Shown: positions 1 to 7,657 of the stretch, one piece after another | How positions within the stretch are numbered: position 1 is the first letter of the stretch | Layout of the letters: each line of letters begins with the position of its first letter | Origin: Sedimentisphaerales bacterium | GTDB taxonomy: Bacteria > Planctomycetota > Phycisphaerae > Sedimentisphaerales > SG8-4 | DNA length: 20,322 nt | Direction: 5' to 3' | Assembly: GCA_016928975.1 (NCBI GenBank) | Contig: JAFGJR010000045.1 | Span: 1 to 20,322, forward strand | Program-made: the position numbers and the translations under genes | The notes under the pieces: generated by a model | What the model saw: only the letters and a program-made list of their open reading frames with translations | Told to the model about the DNA's origin: nothing | Database searches by the model: none

Positions 1-1
1 G

Positions 2-76
2 AAAGTGAACTGGCAGTTCACCACGGCAGACGCCAGGATAAAGCTGAAGAGTCTCTATCCATCAATGGATGAGTAA
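2..76 (+). mobile_element. C-terminal end of an IS630-family-like transposase (cut by left window edge)
   Basis: An open frame enters from the left edge and ends at TAA 74-76. Its last residues include WQFTTADARIKLKSLYP. This resembles the C-terminal tail of IS630/DDE transposases, which commonly end with a W-x-F-x-T-x-DAR-x-KL-x-x-LYP type sequence. Only about 24 residues are visible, so the catalytic DDE residues and the inverted repeats cannot be assessed. The next gene starts 44 bases downstream on the same strand. The family call is from memory of the tail motif and is moderately secure; whether the element is intact is unknown. Confidence 0.6.
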
Positions 77-120
77 TGGAGCACTAGACGGATCCTGTCC
101 AACGGTGTGGGAGAACGCCT

Positions 121-1134
121 ATGGACATCAACATCTTCAAGATCGTGTTCGGTGAAGGTGGCGTCGAGAAGTTGACATCTGTTGCTTGGAGGGCGATAAC
201 CGGCGTCCTGCGGAGGAGGCTCGTTCGCGGGCTTCTTGTGGCGGTCGCAGTTGCCCTTGGCGCATACGCTGTCTACGACAGCGTTCAGGGGGCTCGCGGT
301 CATACACTCGCTTTCACACAGTATCTGTTCATATTGGCTGGGCTTCTCGCGCCGTGGATTGTGGTTCTTCTGGGCCTCGCATGTGCGCCGTATGGTCCGA
401 GGTCGGAGGTCGAGGGGAAGAGTGGCGGCACCAGCCATGGAGCGGTTGTTCTGCCGTCCTCCGCCACAGGTGGGCAGTATGACGTGCCATCGAGGGTCAA
501 GGCGGGGTTGGGTGACATTGACGTGCGCCGTCTCCATGGACTGCAGGGGGCTGATCCGTTGGAACTCGATTGGACGACCTTCTCTGACGGGATTGAGTTC
601 CTGATAAAGCAACTCAAGTTGGTAGTTGGAGGTGGCCCTGACCTCGTTGTAGGCATCAACAACGCCGGTGGAGCCATGGCCGCCTTGCTGGCCGGCAAGT
701 TCGGCATGGACAGCCCCTTGCCCGTTGGCATCGTGATCACCAAAGGAGGGCATTGTCCTTATCCCGATTCGCTTGTCGCGTCTCTGCCCCACGTTGTACA
801 AGGTACCCGAACCGGGGGGGACCCCGGGCTGCATTATCGTGTCAGACCTCTGGGCGAGAAGGGTGTGAAGTGCATTCTTGTCGTCGACATGATGGTGAGG
901 AAAGGGAACGGGATATGCGCCGCGGTGAATCTTCTCCGGCAACAGTACCACCCGCAGAAGGTTCTTGTCGCCGAGTTGGTCGCGACTCGCGTAAAACAAG
1001 AAATCACCAATATCCGTGAGTTGAAGGAGGGGCTGCAGGGGGAGTTCTGCATCAATGATGAGAAGCTGCTTCCAGATTTTCTCGCGTTTACGTGTTCGAA
1101 CAAGACGGTCCGACTGCCCCACAATATTCAGTGA
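121..1134 (+). CDS. Membrane-anchored phosphoribosyltransferase-like protein
   Basis: This protein has 337 residues. Two hydrophobic segments near the N-terminus (about 37-56 and 66-90) suggest a membrane anchor with the rest in the cytosol. Residues about 155-300 look like a type I phosphoribosyltransferase (PRTase) fold. PDLVVGINNAGGAMAALLA is the usual early strand-loop-helix, and CILVVDMMVRKGNGICAAV sits where the PRPP-binding loop (consensus VVDDVxTTG) is expected. In that loop the second acidic residue is Met and the TT pair is RK, so the site is degenerate and catalysis is uncertain. The ATG at 121 has a GGGAG about 8 bases upstream. The gene follows a transposase tail and precedes an IMPase-family gene by 71 bases on the same strand, so the two are probably co-expressed. 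Function unknown; a nucleotide-binding sensor or salvage-type enzyme are both possible. Confidence 0.7.
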   Translation: MDINIFKIVFGEGGVEKLTSVAWRAITGVLRRRLVRGLLVAVAVALGAYAVYDSVQGARGHTLAFTQYLFILAGLLAPWIVVLLGLACAPYGPRSEVEGKSGGTSHGAVVLPSSATGGQYDVPSRVKAGLGDIDVRRLHGLQGADPLELDWTTFSDGIEFLIKQLKLVVGGGPDLVVGINNAGGAMAALLAGKFGMDSPLPVGIVITKGGHCPYPDSLVASLPHVVQGTRTGGDPGLHYRVRPLGEKGVKCILVVDMMVRKGNGICAAVNLLRQQYHPQKVLVAELVATRVKQEITNIRELKEGLQGEFCINDEKLLPDFLAFTCSNKTVRLPHNIQ

Positions 1135-1205
1135 ACATCTTGGGTCACTCGGGTCAGGGGTAGTCATAAACGCATTGAAGGATGCAACGAAGGACCGGTG
1201 TAACC

Positions 1206-1976
1206 ATGAAGGAGTTCTTGACTGCAGCCAGAAGCATCGTTCGACAAGCGGGTGCCAAGGCTCAGAAGAGGGTTTTTGGAGCGGAAGTCCTGCGCGAGAA
1301 GCCGTCTGGTGACTTGGGGACGTCGGCTGACGAGGGCATAGAGGATTTCGTATCCGATTCGTTGGGGAAGCGGTTTCCTAACCACGGCTTCGACGGTGAA
1401 GAAAGAGGTCGAAGAAGGGCAGGGCGGTCCGGCTATGTCTGGGTTCTGGACCCCATAGATGGCACGAAGTACTACGTGAAGCATATGCCCTTCTATTCAG
1501 TATCGCTCGCCTTGGAGCATCGTGGCACGCCGATCATCGGTGTTGTCTATGCCCCAGAACTTGCTCTGATGTATTGTGCCGCTTCCGGAGGAGGTGCCAC
1601 CCTAAACGGCAGGACGATACGCTGCTCGAAGGACGATGAGTTGACCCGAGTCTCCATGTGGTTGGAGTTGCCGAGCAGGGACTCGCGGCGGCGTGATTTG
1701 CGATGGGCCATGACCAAGATGGCCATCTTGGTCAAGAACACTCACAGGGTTAGGATTCTCGGTGTCGGATCGCTGAGCCTATGCTTCTGTGCATCGGGGA
1801 GTTTTGATGTCTACGTCAATCTTGGCAGCGCCCTGAAACGTTGCGATGTCGCTGCCGGGCGCGTGATCCTGGAGGAGGCGGGGGGGCAGTATTGGTCGTT
1901 CGGGGAGAAGAACAACCGGGTGATTGCGGGGCCGGAGGGACTCTGCACTCAGATTCGCGAATTGCTTGGTTTGTAG
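1206..1976 (+). CDS. Inositol monophosphatase-family phosphatase
   Basis: A 256-residue Mg-dependent phosphatase of the IMPase/FBPase/CysQ superfamily. The metal-binding motifs are all present: an acidic TSADEGIEDF segment (about 39-48), GEE (64-66), LDPIDGT (81-87) and CDVAAG with Asp214 followed by EEAGG. The substrate could be inositol phosphate, 3'-phosphoadenosine 5'-phosphate or a sugar phosphate; the sequence does not decide. I chose the ATG at 1206 because AAGGA lies 11 bases upstream and homologues begin close to this point; the in-frame ATG at 1182 adds eight unconvincing residues. The usual Trp of the WDxAAG motif is Cys here. It follows the membrane PRTase-like gene and may act on a product or ligand of that protein, which is inference. 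Confidence 0.88.
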   Translation: MKEFLTAARSIVRQAGAKAQKRVFGAEVLREKPSGDLGTSADEGIEDFVSDSLGKRFPNHGFDGEERGRRRAGRSGYVWVLDPIDGTKYYVKHMPFYSVSLALEHRGTPIIGVVYAPELALMYCAASGGGATLNGRTIRCSKDDELTRVSMWLELPSRDSRRRDLRWAMTKMAILVKNTHRVRILGVGSLSLCFCASGSFDVYVNLGSALKRCDVAAGRVILEEAGGQYWSFGEKNNRVIAGPEGLCTQIRELLGL

Positions 1977-2084
1977 CATCCTTGGCGCGTCGGCCTCAGA
2001 TAGTATTGGAGGTCGCCGAGAGGGGGACGTGCAACACTCGCTCGCCCAGAGATCATTTCCTGCATCGTTCCGTCTGTGCCTCTG

Positions 2085-2115
2085 TTGACATGGCCGATGC
2101 AACCGGTAAGATAAT
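2085..2115 (+). promoter_or_regulatory. Sigma-70-type promoter for the phosphohexomutase gene
   Basis: A perfect TTGACA -35 lies at 2085-2090. The -10 is either TAAGAT (2107-2112, spacer 16) or GATAAT (2110-2115, spacer 19). Transcription would start near 2120, upstream of the chosen start codon at 2181 and at or past the upstream alternative at 2121. This supports the shorter protein. Confidence 0.6.
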
Positions 2116-2180
2116 GCGACATGGTCGCAGGCAGGGGTGTGTGGCATGGGATTGCCTTTGTGACCGGAAGACAGGGATGT

Positions 2181-3551
2181 ATGGACCAGAGTGTCTTCAC
2201 AGACTTTGAGATCGTCGGGGTCTATCCCGACCAGTTGAATGAGCAGGATGCGTGGAAGATCGGCTGTGCCGCAGGGCGGTATCTGCCGTCGCTGCTCAAA
2301 GGGTACGATCGCGGCCAGCCTCAGTCGCAGCAGGTGTGCGTGGGCCGGGACATGAGGACGCACAGCGAGCCGCTGGCGCAGGCCCTCATGGACGGCGTCC
2401 GCTCGACGGGCACCGGGGTGATCGACATCGGGATGATCGACACGCCGCAATTGTACTTCGCCATCAACTACCTCGGGACCTGCGGAGGCATTCAGGTCAC
2501 GGCCTCCCACGGTCCCGCCAAGTGCAATGGCTTCAAAATCTCCGGCAAGGGGGCGCTCCCGATCGGCACGGACACCGGCCTGGTCGAGATCCGGCACCTG
2601 GCCATGGCCCTGCTGCACACCAAGGGCAAACTCACCGGCTCTTTGAAGGCAGATGATCTGACCGATGCGTATCGAAAGCACGTGCTGCAATTCCTCCAGG
2701 CCGAGCTCAAGAAGAAGAAAGTGGCGATCGATGCCTCCAACGGCATGGCCGCGAGAATGATCCCCCTGCTCTTCGCGGAGGTTCCCATCGAGATCGTGGA
2801 GGTCAATTTCGAGCATACGGGCAAGTTCAAGCACGCGCCGGACCCGACGAAGGCCAAGAACCTTGCCCAGGTCAAAGCGGCAGTCAAGAAGGAGGCGTGT
2901 GACTTCGGCGTTTGCTTCGACGGGGACGCCGACCGGCTGATCCTGGTCGATGAGGCCGGTGCTATCGTCGGCTGCGATCTGCTGACGGCGCTGCTCGTGC
3001 CGTATTTCCTGCGGAGGAAACCGAAATCTCCCATCGTGTACGACGCACGAAGCAGCCGCGTCGTGATGGAGGAGATCATCAAGTACGGGGGAACGCCCCG
3101 GCGAGAGCGCGTCGGGCACGCCTTTATGAAGAAGGCGATGCGCGATACGCACGCCGTCTTCGGGGGCGAGCTGTCGGGCCGCTTCTATTATGAGGAGAAC
3201 TTCTACGTCGATTCGGCCGTGATCACGCTGGTGCACGCGCTCAACGTCCTCAGTGAAAGGGACAAACCGATGAGCGAGCTGATCAAACCGCTTCGACGGT
3301 ACTCCAGCAGCGGCGAGGTCAGCTTGGAAGTGGAGGACAAGGAGGCGCGCATGGAGGAGCTGATCCGCCGCTACAGCGATGGGCAGATCGATCATCTGGA
3401 CGGCGTGACCGTGGCCTTCAAGGACTGGTGGTTCAATTGCCGGCCGAGCAGCACCGAGCCACTGCTGCGACTGAACGTGGAGGCCAAGACCGAAGAGCTC
3501 CTCCAGCAGAAGCTCGGCGAAATTGAGAGTCAGCTCAAGGCGAAAGAGTAG
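2181..3551 (+). CDS. Phosphomannomutase/phosphoglucomutase (alpha-D-phosphohexomutase)
   Basis: This 456-residue cytosolic enzyme interconverts hexose 1- and 6-phosphates for nucleotide-sugar and polysaccharide synthesis. All four hallmark sites are visible: the phosphoserine loop TASHGPAKCNG with Ser109, the Mg site DGDADR (247-252), the sugar loop GGELSGR (328-334) and the phosphate loop RPSSTEPLLR (421-430). The N-terminus FEIVGVYPDQLNE matches the YDIRGxYP start of the family, which places the start at ATG 2181 rather than 20 codons upstream. Two deviations are worth noting: the serine loop has Gly where Asn is usual (ASHNP), and the sugar loop has Arg where His is usual (GExSGH). Both may shift substrate preference. 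It has its own promoter, and the DUF1805 gene follows after 36 bases. Confidence 0.93.
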   Translation: MDQSVFTDFEIVGVYPDQLNEQDAWKIGCAAGRYLPSLLKGYDRGQPQSQQVCVGRDMRTHSEPLAQALMDGVRSTGTGVIDIGMIDTPQLYFAINYLGTCGGIQVTASHGPAKCNGFKISGKGALPIGTDTGLVEIRHLAMALLHTKGKLTGSLKADDLTDAYRKHVLQFLQAELKKKKVAIDASNGMAARMIPLLFAEVPIEIVEVNFEHTGKFKHAPDPTKAKNLAQVKAAVKKEACDFGVCFDGDADRLILVDEAGAIVGCDLLTALLVPYFLRRKPKSPIVYDARSSRVVMEEIIKYGGTPRRERVGHAFMKKAMRDTHAVFGGELSGRFYYEENFYVDSAVITLVHALNVLSERDKPMSELIKPLRRYSSSGEVSLEVEDKEARMEELIRRYSDGQIDHLDGVTVAFKDWWFNCRPSSTEPLLRLNVEAKTEELLQQKLGEIESQLKAKE

Positions 3552-3587
3552 CGAAACCAAATCAATGTACAGGAAGCAGCGGAACCG

Positions 3588-3896
3588 ATGGAGACGCACA
3601 CGAAGATCTTTCAAACGCCCAGGGGACCTGTGGAAGGCATCCAGACGAAATGGCCCGGATTCAGCGTTCTGATGGTGACCGGGTCGAAGGGCTTCCTGGC
3701 GTGTCCCGCGTTCGATGCGGAGGCCTGCCAGCGATACGGCGCCGCGGTCGCGATCGTGGAAAGCACGCCGCAGAATCCGATCGGGACGCTGGACCGATTT
3801 GCGAATCGCAAGGTCGTGAAAGTGAATGAGAAGGCCAAAGCCCTCGGCATCCAGGAAGGCATGGACGCCACCGAGGCATTTGCGCTGATTGCCTGA
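3588..3896 (+). CDS. DUF1805 (YunC-like) protein
   Basis: A 102-residue protein matching the small DUF1805 family over its full usual length. Typical features are the central VTGSKGFLACPAFDAEACQRYG stretch (split here by a Gly-Phe turn) and the C-terminal pattern of a helix ending KALGIQEGM followed by a short amphipathic helix. No catalytic role is established for the family. The start at ATG 3588 has an AGGAAG element about a dozen bases upstream. It lies 36 bases after the phosphohexomutase and is probably carried on its transcript. A GC-rich inverted repeat follows its stop codon. Confidence 0.75.
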   Translation: METHTKIFQTPRGPVEGIQTKWPGFSVLMVTGSKGFLACPAFDAEACQRYGAAVAIVESTPQNPIGTLDRFANRKVVKVNEKAKALGIQEGMDATEAFALIA

Positions 3897-3906
3897 GGCA
3901 TCAGGG

Positions 3907-3943
3907 GCCCGCACGGACCATGGAGGGGACGAACCGTGCGGGC
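3907..3943 (+). terminator. GC-rich inverted repeat after the DUF1805 gene, possible terminator or transcript-end hairpin
   Basis: GCCCGCACGG (3907-3916) and CCGTGCGGGC (3934-3943) are perfect reverse complements separated by 17 bases. There is no T-tract, so it is not a classical intrinsic terminator. A second small hairpin, GGCGA-TC-TCGCC, follows within five bases. Its position right after a stop codon, 80 bases before the next gene, fits an end-of-transcript structure. Confidence 0.4.
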
Positions 3944-4022
3944 AGAAGGCGATCTCGCCTCCCGGATGGGCTTTGGCCTTCTTCTCAGTATCCAGTACTG
4001 GCATCTTTGTGAGGAAATGGTT

Positions 4023-4991
4023 ATGACGAACGCTCTTCTCTCTCGCCGACGGTTCGTGAGCGTCTCGGCTGCCGGAGTCGGGGCTGCCTTGCTTGCCCGG
4101 CAGGGTGCGGCGGGTGTGAGTTCCCAACCATCTGTTGATCGAGTGACAGTGCCGTTTCGATACAGTCTGAATACGAGCACGATTCGAGGCCAGAAGCTGG
4201 GGCTGGAGAAGGAGATTGACGTCGCCGCTCAGGCAGGCTACCAGGCGATTGAGCTGTGGGTCAGCACGATCCAGGAGTACGTCAAAGGCGGCGGGAGACC
4301 GGCGGACGCGCGGAGACGGGCCGAGGATCGCGGCCTGACGGTGGAAAACGCAATTTCGTTCAGTCGTTGGGTCGTAGATGACGACACGGTCAGGACCGAG
4401 GCGGTCGAGCAGATCAAGCGGGAGATGGACCTGCTGGCCCAGATCGGGTGCAAGCACATCGCCGCGCCGCCGGCCGGCGCGACGGACAAGCCGGGCCTGG
4501 ACCTGGCGAAGGCGGCCGAACGATACCGGGCGATTCTGGACCTCGGCGACACGATGGGCGTCACGCCGATGCTGGAGTTGTGGGGCGGCTCGAAGAACCT
4601 GCACCGGATTGGCCAGTGCATGTTCGTGGTGATCGAGAGCGGCCATCCCAAAGCGTGCCTGCTCGGCGATGTGTACCATATCTACAAAGGCGGGTCGGAT
4701 TTCGCCGGGCTGAAGATGATTAGCGCCGCCGCAATGCCCATCCTGCACATGAATGACTATCCCGCCGATCCACCGCGAGAAAGGATCAGCGACCGGGACC
4801 GCGTGATGCCGGGTGACGGCGTCGCTCCGCTGACGCAGATTCTCCGCTACCTGCGAGAGAACGACAGCCGGGCGCTCCTGTCGCTGGAGCTGTTCAATCC
4901 TTCGTACTGGCAGAAGGACGCGCTTGAGGTGGCCAAGATGGGCTTGGCGAAGATGAAATCGGCGGTGGAGAAGGCGTTTGGCACGACGTGA
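4023..4991 (+). CDS. Tat-exported sugar phosphate isomerase/epimerase-like protein (AP endonuclease 2 TIM barrel)
   Basis: A 322-residue protein. The N-terminus SRRRFVSVSAAGVGAALLA is a twin-arginine signal, so the folded protein is probably exported to the periplasm. The rest is a xylose-isomerase-like TIM barrel. The expected four metal ligands appear as Glu in MLELWGG, Asp/His in LGDVYHIYKGG, His in ILHMNDYP and Glu in LSLELFNPSYW. Planctomycetes carry many such Tat-exported isomerase paralogues, usually linked to carbohydrate use; the substrate is not deducible. I chose ATG 4023 because GAGGAA lies 6 bases upstream and the Tat motif then sits directly at the N-terminus. The longer frame from 3936 adds 29 unsupported residues. 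Confidence 0.85.
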   Translation: MTNALLSRRRFVSVSAAGVGAALLARQGAAGVSSQPSVDRVTVPFRYSLNTSTIRGQKLGLEKEIDVAAQAGYQAIELWVSTIQEYVKGGGRPADARRRAEDRGLTVENAISFSRWVVDDDTVRTEAVEQIKREMDLLAQIGCKHIAAPPAGATDKPGLDLAKAAERYRAILDLGDTMGVTPMLELWGGSKNLHRIGQCMFVVIESGHPKACLLGDVYHIYKGGSDFAGLKMISAAAMPILHMNDYPADPPRERISDRDRVMPGDGVAPLTQILRYLRENDSRALLSLELFNPSYWQKDALEVAKMGLAKMKSAVEKAFGTT

Positions 4992-5068
4992 CGCGGACGT
5001 CCGCCGGTCGTACAAGGAGGAAGGCTGTGGGCGCGTACCGCTGATGGGTGCAAGTGAAGGGAGGGAAT

Positions 5069-5821
5069 ATGGCAGTCCATACGTACTTCACCGCCGCAGC
5101 GCTTCTCCTCGGAGTCTCCGCTGGGGGAACCCTGAGTGCGGTGCGGACGGACAGGACCTCACTCCTTGCCGCGCATGAGGCGCTGGTCGGCGTCGAACCA
5201 CTCTGTGTGGCTCTGGTGACTCAGGACTCGCCGCAAGCGGAGAGCCTGATCGATTCCGCCAAGCTTCGTTCGCAAATTCTTGCGAAGCTCAAGACGGCCG
5301 GCATCAGACACGTCGAGGCCGAAGTCAAGTCGTGCCCGAGGCTGGTTGTGCAAATTGAAAACGTGGCGGTGCCCGATTGTGACAAGTGCGTGTGCCGCGT
5401 GCAGGCCTCGGTGAATCGGATGGTGACGTTCACGGCGGGCCGGGACCTGTGCGTCGAGGCGGACGTCTGGCGGCTTGGACCGGCAGTGACGGTCGTGACG
5501 GGCAGGGACGCGGGGCAGGCGATCTCCGGAGCCGCCCTCGCACAAGTGGGGGCGTTCATCGACGCATGCACATTGGCCCGAACGGCGCAGAATCGCTCGG
5601 CAGCAGAACCGAATGAGCCTTCCAAGACGACAGGGTCGAGCCCGCAGACGGCCCAGGGGGCCTGGCCGTTTCCCTTTGTGGCGTCCAAGAGCGCCTCCGT
5701 CTTTCACCGGGCGGACTGCCGCTGGGCGCAGAATATCTCTGAGGATAACCGCCTCGGCTACATGACCCGGGAGGAGGCGTTGCAGAGCGGCAGGCGACCG
5801 TGCAAGCTCTGCAAGCCATAG
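5069..5821 (+). CDS. Exported protein of unknown function with C-terminal Ada-like zinc knuckle
   Basis: This protein has 250 residues. A signal peptide (MAVHTYFTAAALLLGVSAGG) is followed by an unrecognised domain (about 30-170) with several cysteines, including CDKCVC. A low-complexity Pro/Ser/Thr linker (about 180-200) leads to a C-terminal module: FHRADCRWAQ, then EEALQSGRRPCKLCKP. The module resembles the zinc domain of Ada, FCRPSC...EALAAGFRPCKRC. Here the position of Ada's methyl-accepting cysteine is His, leaving an H-x3-C plus C-x2-C ligand set. It therefore probably binds zinc without repairing alkylated DNA. The ATG at 5069 follows a strong GGGAGGG; the upstream GTG at 5048 is less likely. 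The UroD-family gene starts 23 bases after its stop. Confidence 0.7.
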   Translation: MAVHTYFTAAALLLGVSAGGTLSAVRTDRTSLLAAHEALVGVEPLCVALVTQDSPQAESLIDSAKLRSQILAKLKTAGIRHVEAEVKSCPRLVVQIENVAVPDCDKCVCRVQASVNRMVTFTAGRDLCVEADVWRLGPAVTVVTGRDAGQAISGAALAQVGAFIDACTLARTAQNRSAAEPNEPSKTTGSSPQTAQGAWPFPFVASKSASVFHRADCRWAQNISEDNRLGYMTREEALQSGRRPCKLCKP

Positions 5822-5844
5822 GCGTCGTTGAGAAGGATGGAGAA

Positions 5845-6852
5845 GTGACAACCCGAGAGCGCGTTGTGACTGCATTGAAGCATCGACAGCCTGATGCTGT
5901 TCCCTATGATGTCCGCTTCACGCTGCCTGCTCACGCCAACATGGCAAAGTACTATGGCGACTGGGACTTCGAGTCCAAGCTGGGCAACTGCTTCACATGG
6001 TTGCGGCCGCATCCGCCCGAGGCGAGGTTCACCGAGGTAGCCCCCGACATCTATGAAGACGAGTTCGGCGTGCAGTGGGATCGCCATATCGACGAGGACA
6101 TCGGTGTCGTGTGCAACCGCCTCGTGACGCCGGAGAATGTCGCGACCTTTCCATTCCCCGATCCCAGCGATCCCTCGCGGTATGAGTCGTTTGACGGAGT
6201 GATTGCATCGAGCCCGGATACCGCTGTGTTAGTCAGCCTGGGTTTCTCGCTCTTTGAGCGGGCCTGGACGCTGGCAGGCATGGAGAACGTCCTGATGGCC
6301 ATGATGACGGACAAGCAATTCGTGCATACGCTGCTCGATCGTATCCTCGAATTCAACCTGGCGATTGTCGAGAATTCCTGCTCGCACGATGTCGATATCT
6401 TCCGCTTCGGCGACGACTGGGGCCACCAGCGGGGCGTGCTGATGGGACCTCAGTTGTGGCGTGAATTCATCAAGCCGCGATTCCAGCAGATGTGCCGGCT
6501 CGTCAAGTCGAAAGGCAAGTTCACGATGCTGCACTGCTGCGGCAAGGTCGATGAGCTTTTCCCCGATCTGATCGACTGTGGCCTGGACATCTTCAACCCC
6601 TTCCAGCCCGAGGTGATGGACGTCTTCGAGATCAAGCGGCGATTCGGGGACGACCTGGCCTTCTACGGCGGCATCAGCATCCAGCGGACCCTGCCGTTCG
6701 GGACCGTGCAGCAGGTCAAAGACGAGGTCCGCAGGCTGATCGACGTCGTCGGCGTCAACGGCGGCTACATCGCCTCCCCCTCACACGATGTCCCCCGCGA
6801 TGCGAAGCCCGAGAATGTCGCCGCGATGATCGAGGTTCTGCAGAACCAGTGA
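5845..6852 (+). CDS. Uroporphyrinogen decarboxylase-family protein (MtaA/corrinoid methyltransferase type)
   Basis: A 335-residue TIM-barrel protein. The opening TTRERVVTALKH is the usual start of UroD-like methyltransferases that act outside haem synthesis. Other family signatures are FRFGDDWGHQRG, the zinc-site region LHCCGKVDELFPDLIDCG, and the barrel end FYGGISIQRTLPFGT. In MtaA-type enzymes the His/Cys residues bind zinc and activate a thiol to accept a methyl group from a corrinoid protein. No corrinoid-binding protein gene is present in this window, so the partner must be elsewhere or absent. I chose GTG 5845 because AAGGA is 7 bases upstream and homologues start there; the frame also reads upstream into the previous gene. 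It probably shares a transcript with the DUF1638 gene. Confidence 0.85.
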   Translation: MTTRERVVTALKHRQPDAVPYDVRFTLPAHANMAKYYGDWDFESKLGNCFTWLRPHPPEARFTEVAPDIYEDEFGVQWDRHIDEDIGVVCNRLVTPENVATFPFPDPSDPSRYESFDGVIASSPDTAVLVSLGFSLFERAWTLAGMENVLMAMMTDKQFVHTLLDRILEFNLAIVENSCSHDVDIFRFGDDWGHQRGVLMGPQLWREFIKPRFQQMCRLVKSKGKFTMLHCCGKVDELFPDLIDCGLDIFNPFQPEVMDVFEIKRRFGDDLAFYGGISIQRTLPFGTVQQVKDEVRRLIDVVGVNGGYIASPSHDVPRDAKPENVAAMIEVLQNQ

Positions 6853-6898
6853 TTGGAGCAGGGTGTAGAGTAGGTAGCCATGGCCCGGAACGATACCC

Positions 6899-7657
6899 AT
6901 GATGAGTAAGACCGATACGACAGCCCTCCTCGGCGGCGCCAAGCGCCTGCAGTTGATCGCATGCAAGGTGCTCCAGCGAGAGGCGTACTTCTGCGCTGCC
7001 CGGAGCAGGAACGTGGTGGACGTCGTGTTGATGGAGCAGGGGTTGCATAACGAGCCGGACCGGCTTCGGCGGGAAGTGCAGAAGGCACTGGAGCAGACCC
7101 ACGATATCCAGGACCGACCCTACGACGCCTCTCTCCTCGGCTATGGCTTGTGCAGCAACGGCGTCGTCGGGCTCCATGCCGCGATCCCCATCGTCATCCC
7201 GCGGGGGCACGACTGTATCACCGTCCTGCTCGGCTCCAAGGAGCGATACCAGGAGTGCTTCGATTCCCATCGCGGCGCGTACTGGTATAGTCCCGGCTGG
7301 ATCGAGGCAGGCAAGCAGCCCAGCAGAGAGCGATACGAGAAATTGCTGGAAGAATACACGCAAAGGTACGGTGAGGATAACGCCAGGTACTTGATGGAGG
7401 TCGAGCAGACCTGGATCAAGGAATACAAATGGGCGATCTTCGTGGACTGGGGGCTCATCCCGGCGGACGTATACAAGGACTATACAAAGGAGTGTGCTGC
7501 GTTCTTGAACTGGGGCTATGGGGAGCTTCAGGGCGATGCCGGCCTGATGCAGCGATTCGTTGATGGCCCCTGGAATGAGGAGGAATTCCTCATCGTCCAG
7601 CCGGGCCGGCAGATTGCCGAGGATGTCACCAGCAAGGGGATCGTCAAGGCCGAATGA
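6899..7657 (+). CDS. DUF1638 protein
   Basis: This protein has 252 residues. The conserved features of DUF1638 are present: LIACKVLQREAY near the N-terminus, LGYGLCSNGVVGL, IPRGHDCI, LGSKERYQ and YWYSPGWIE. The Cys residues in the ACK, GLC and HDC motifs could form a metal or thiol site. DUF1638 genes are often found beside UroD/MtaA-like methyltransferases and corrinoid proteins, and here it follows the UroD-family gene by 46 bases. A role in methyl transfer or corrinoid handling is inference. Two adjacent ATGs (6899, 6902) are possible starts and the Shine-Dalgarno is weak. Its TGA overlaps the start codon of the next gene (ATGA at 7654-7657), which indicates translational coupling. Confidence 0.82.
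   Translation: MMSKTDTTALLGGAKRLQLIACKVLQREAYFCAARSRNVVDVVLMEQGLHNEPDRLRREVQKALEQTHDIQDRPYDASLLGYGLCSNGVVGLHAAIPIVIPRGHDCITVLLGSKERYQECFDSHRGAYWYSPGWIEAGKQPSRERYEKLLEEYTQRYGEDNARYLMEVEQTWIKEYKWAIFVDWGLIPADVYKDYTKECAAFLNWGYGELQGDAGLMQRFVDGPWNEEEFLIVQPGRQIAEDVTSKGIVKAE

Noticed and set aside
121..1976. Assignment of the PRTase-IMPase pair to a known anti-phage system
   Set aside because: No nuclease, cyclase, TIR, reverse transcriptase or other hallmark defence gene is in the window; the context alone is not enough.
2121..2180. Upstream start for the phosphohexomutase
   Set aside because: The predicted transcription start is at about 2120 and the family N-terminus aligns with the ATG at 2181.
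1779..5015. A 1078-codon minus-strand open frame
   Set aside because: It is antisense to the IMPase, phosphohexomutase, DUF1805 and isomerase genes, all with clear catalytic motifs. It is rich in Arg/His/Leu, as expected of a high-GC shadow frame.
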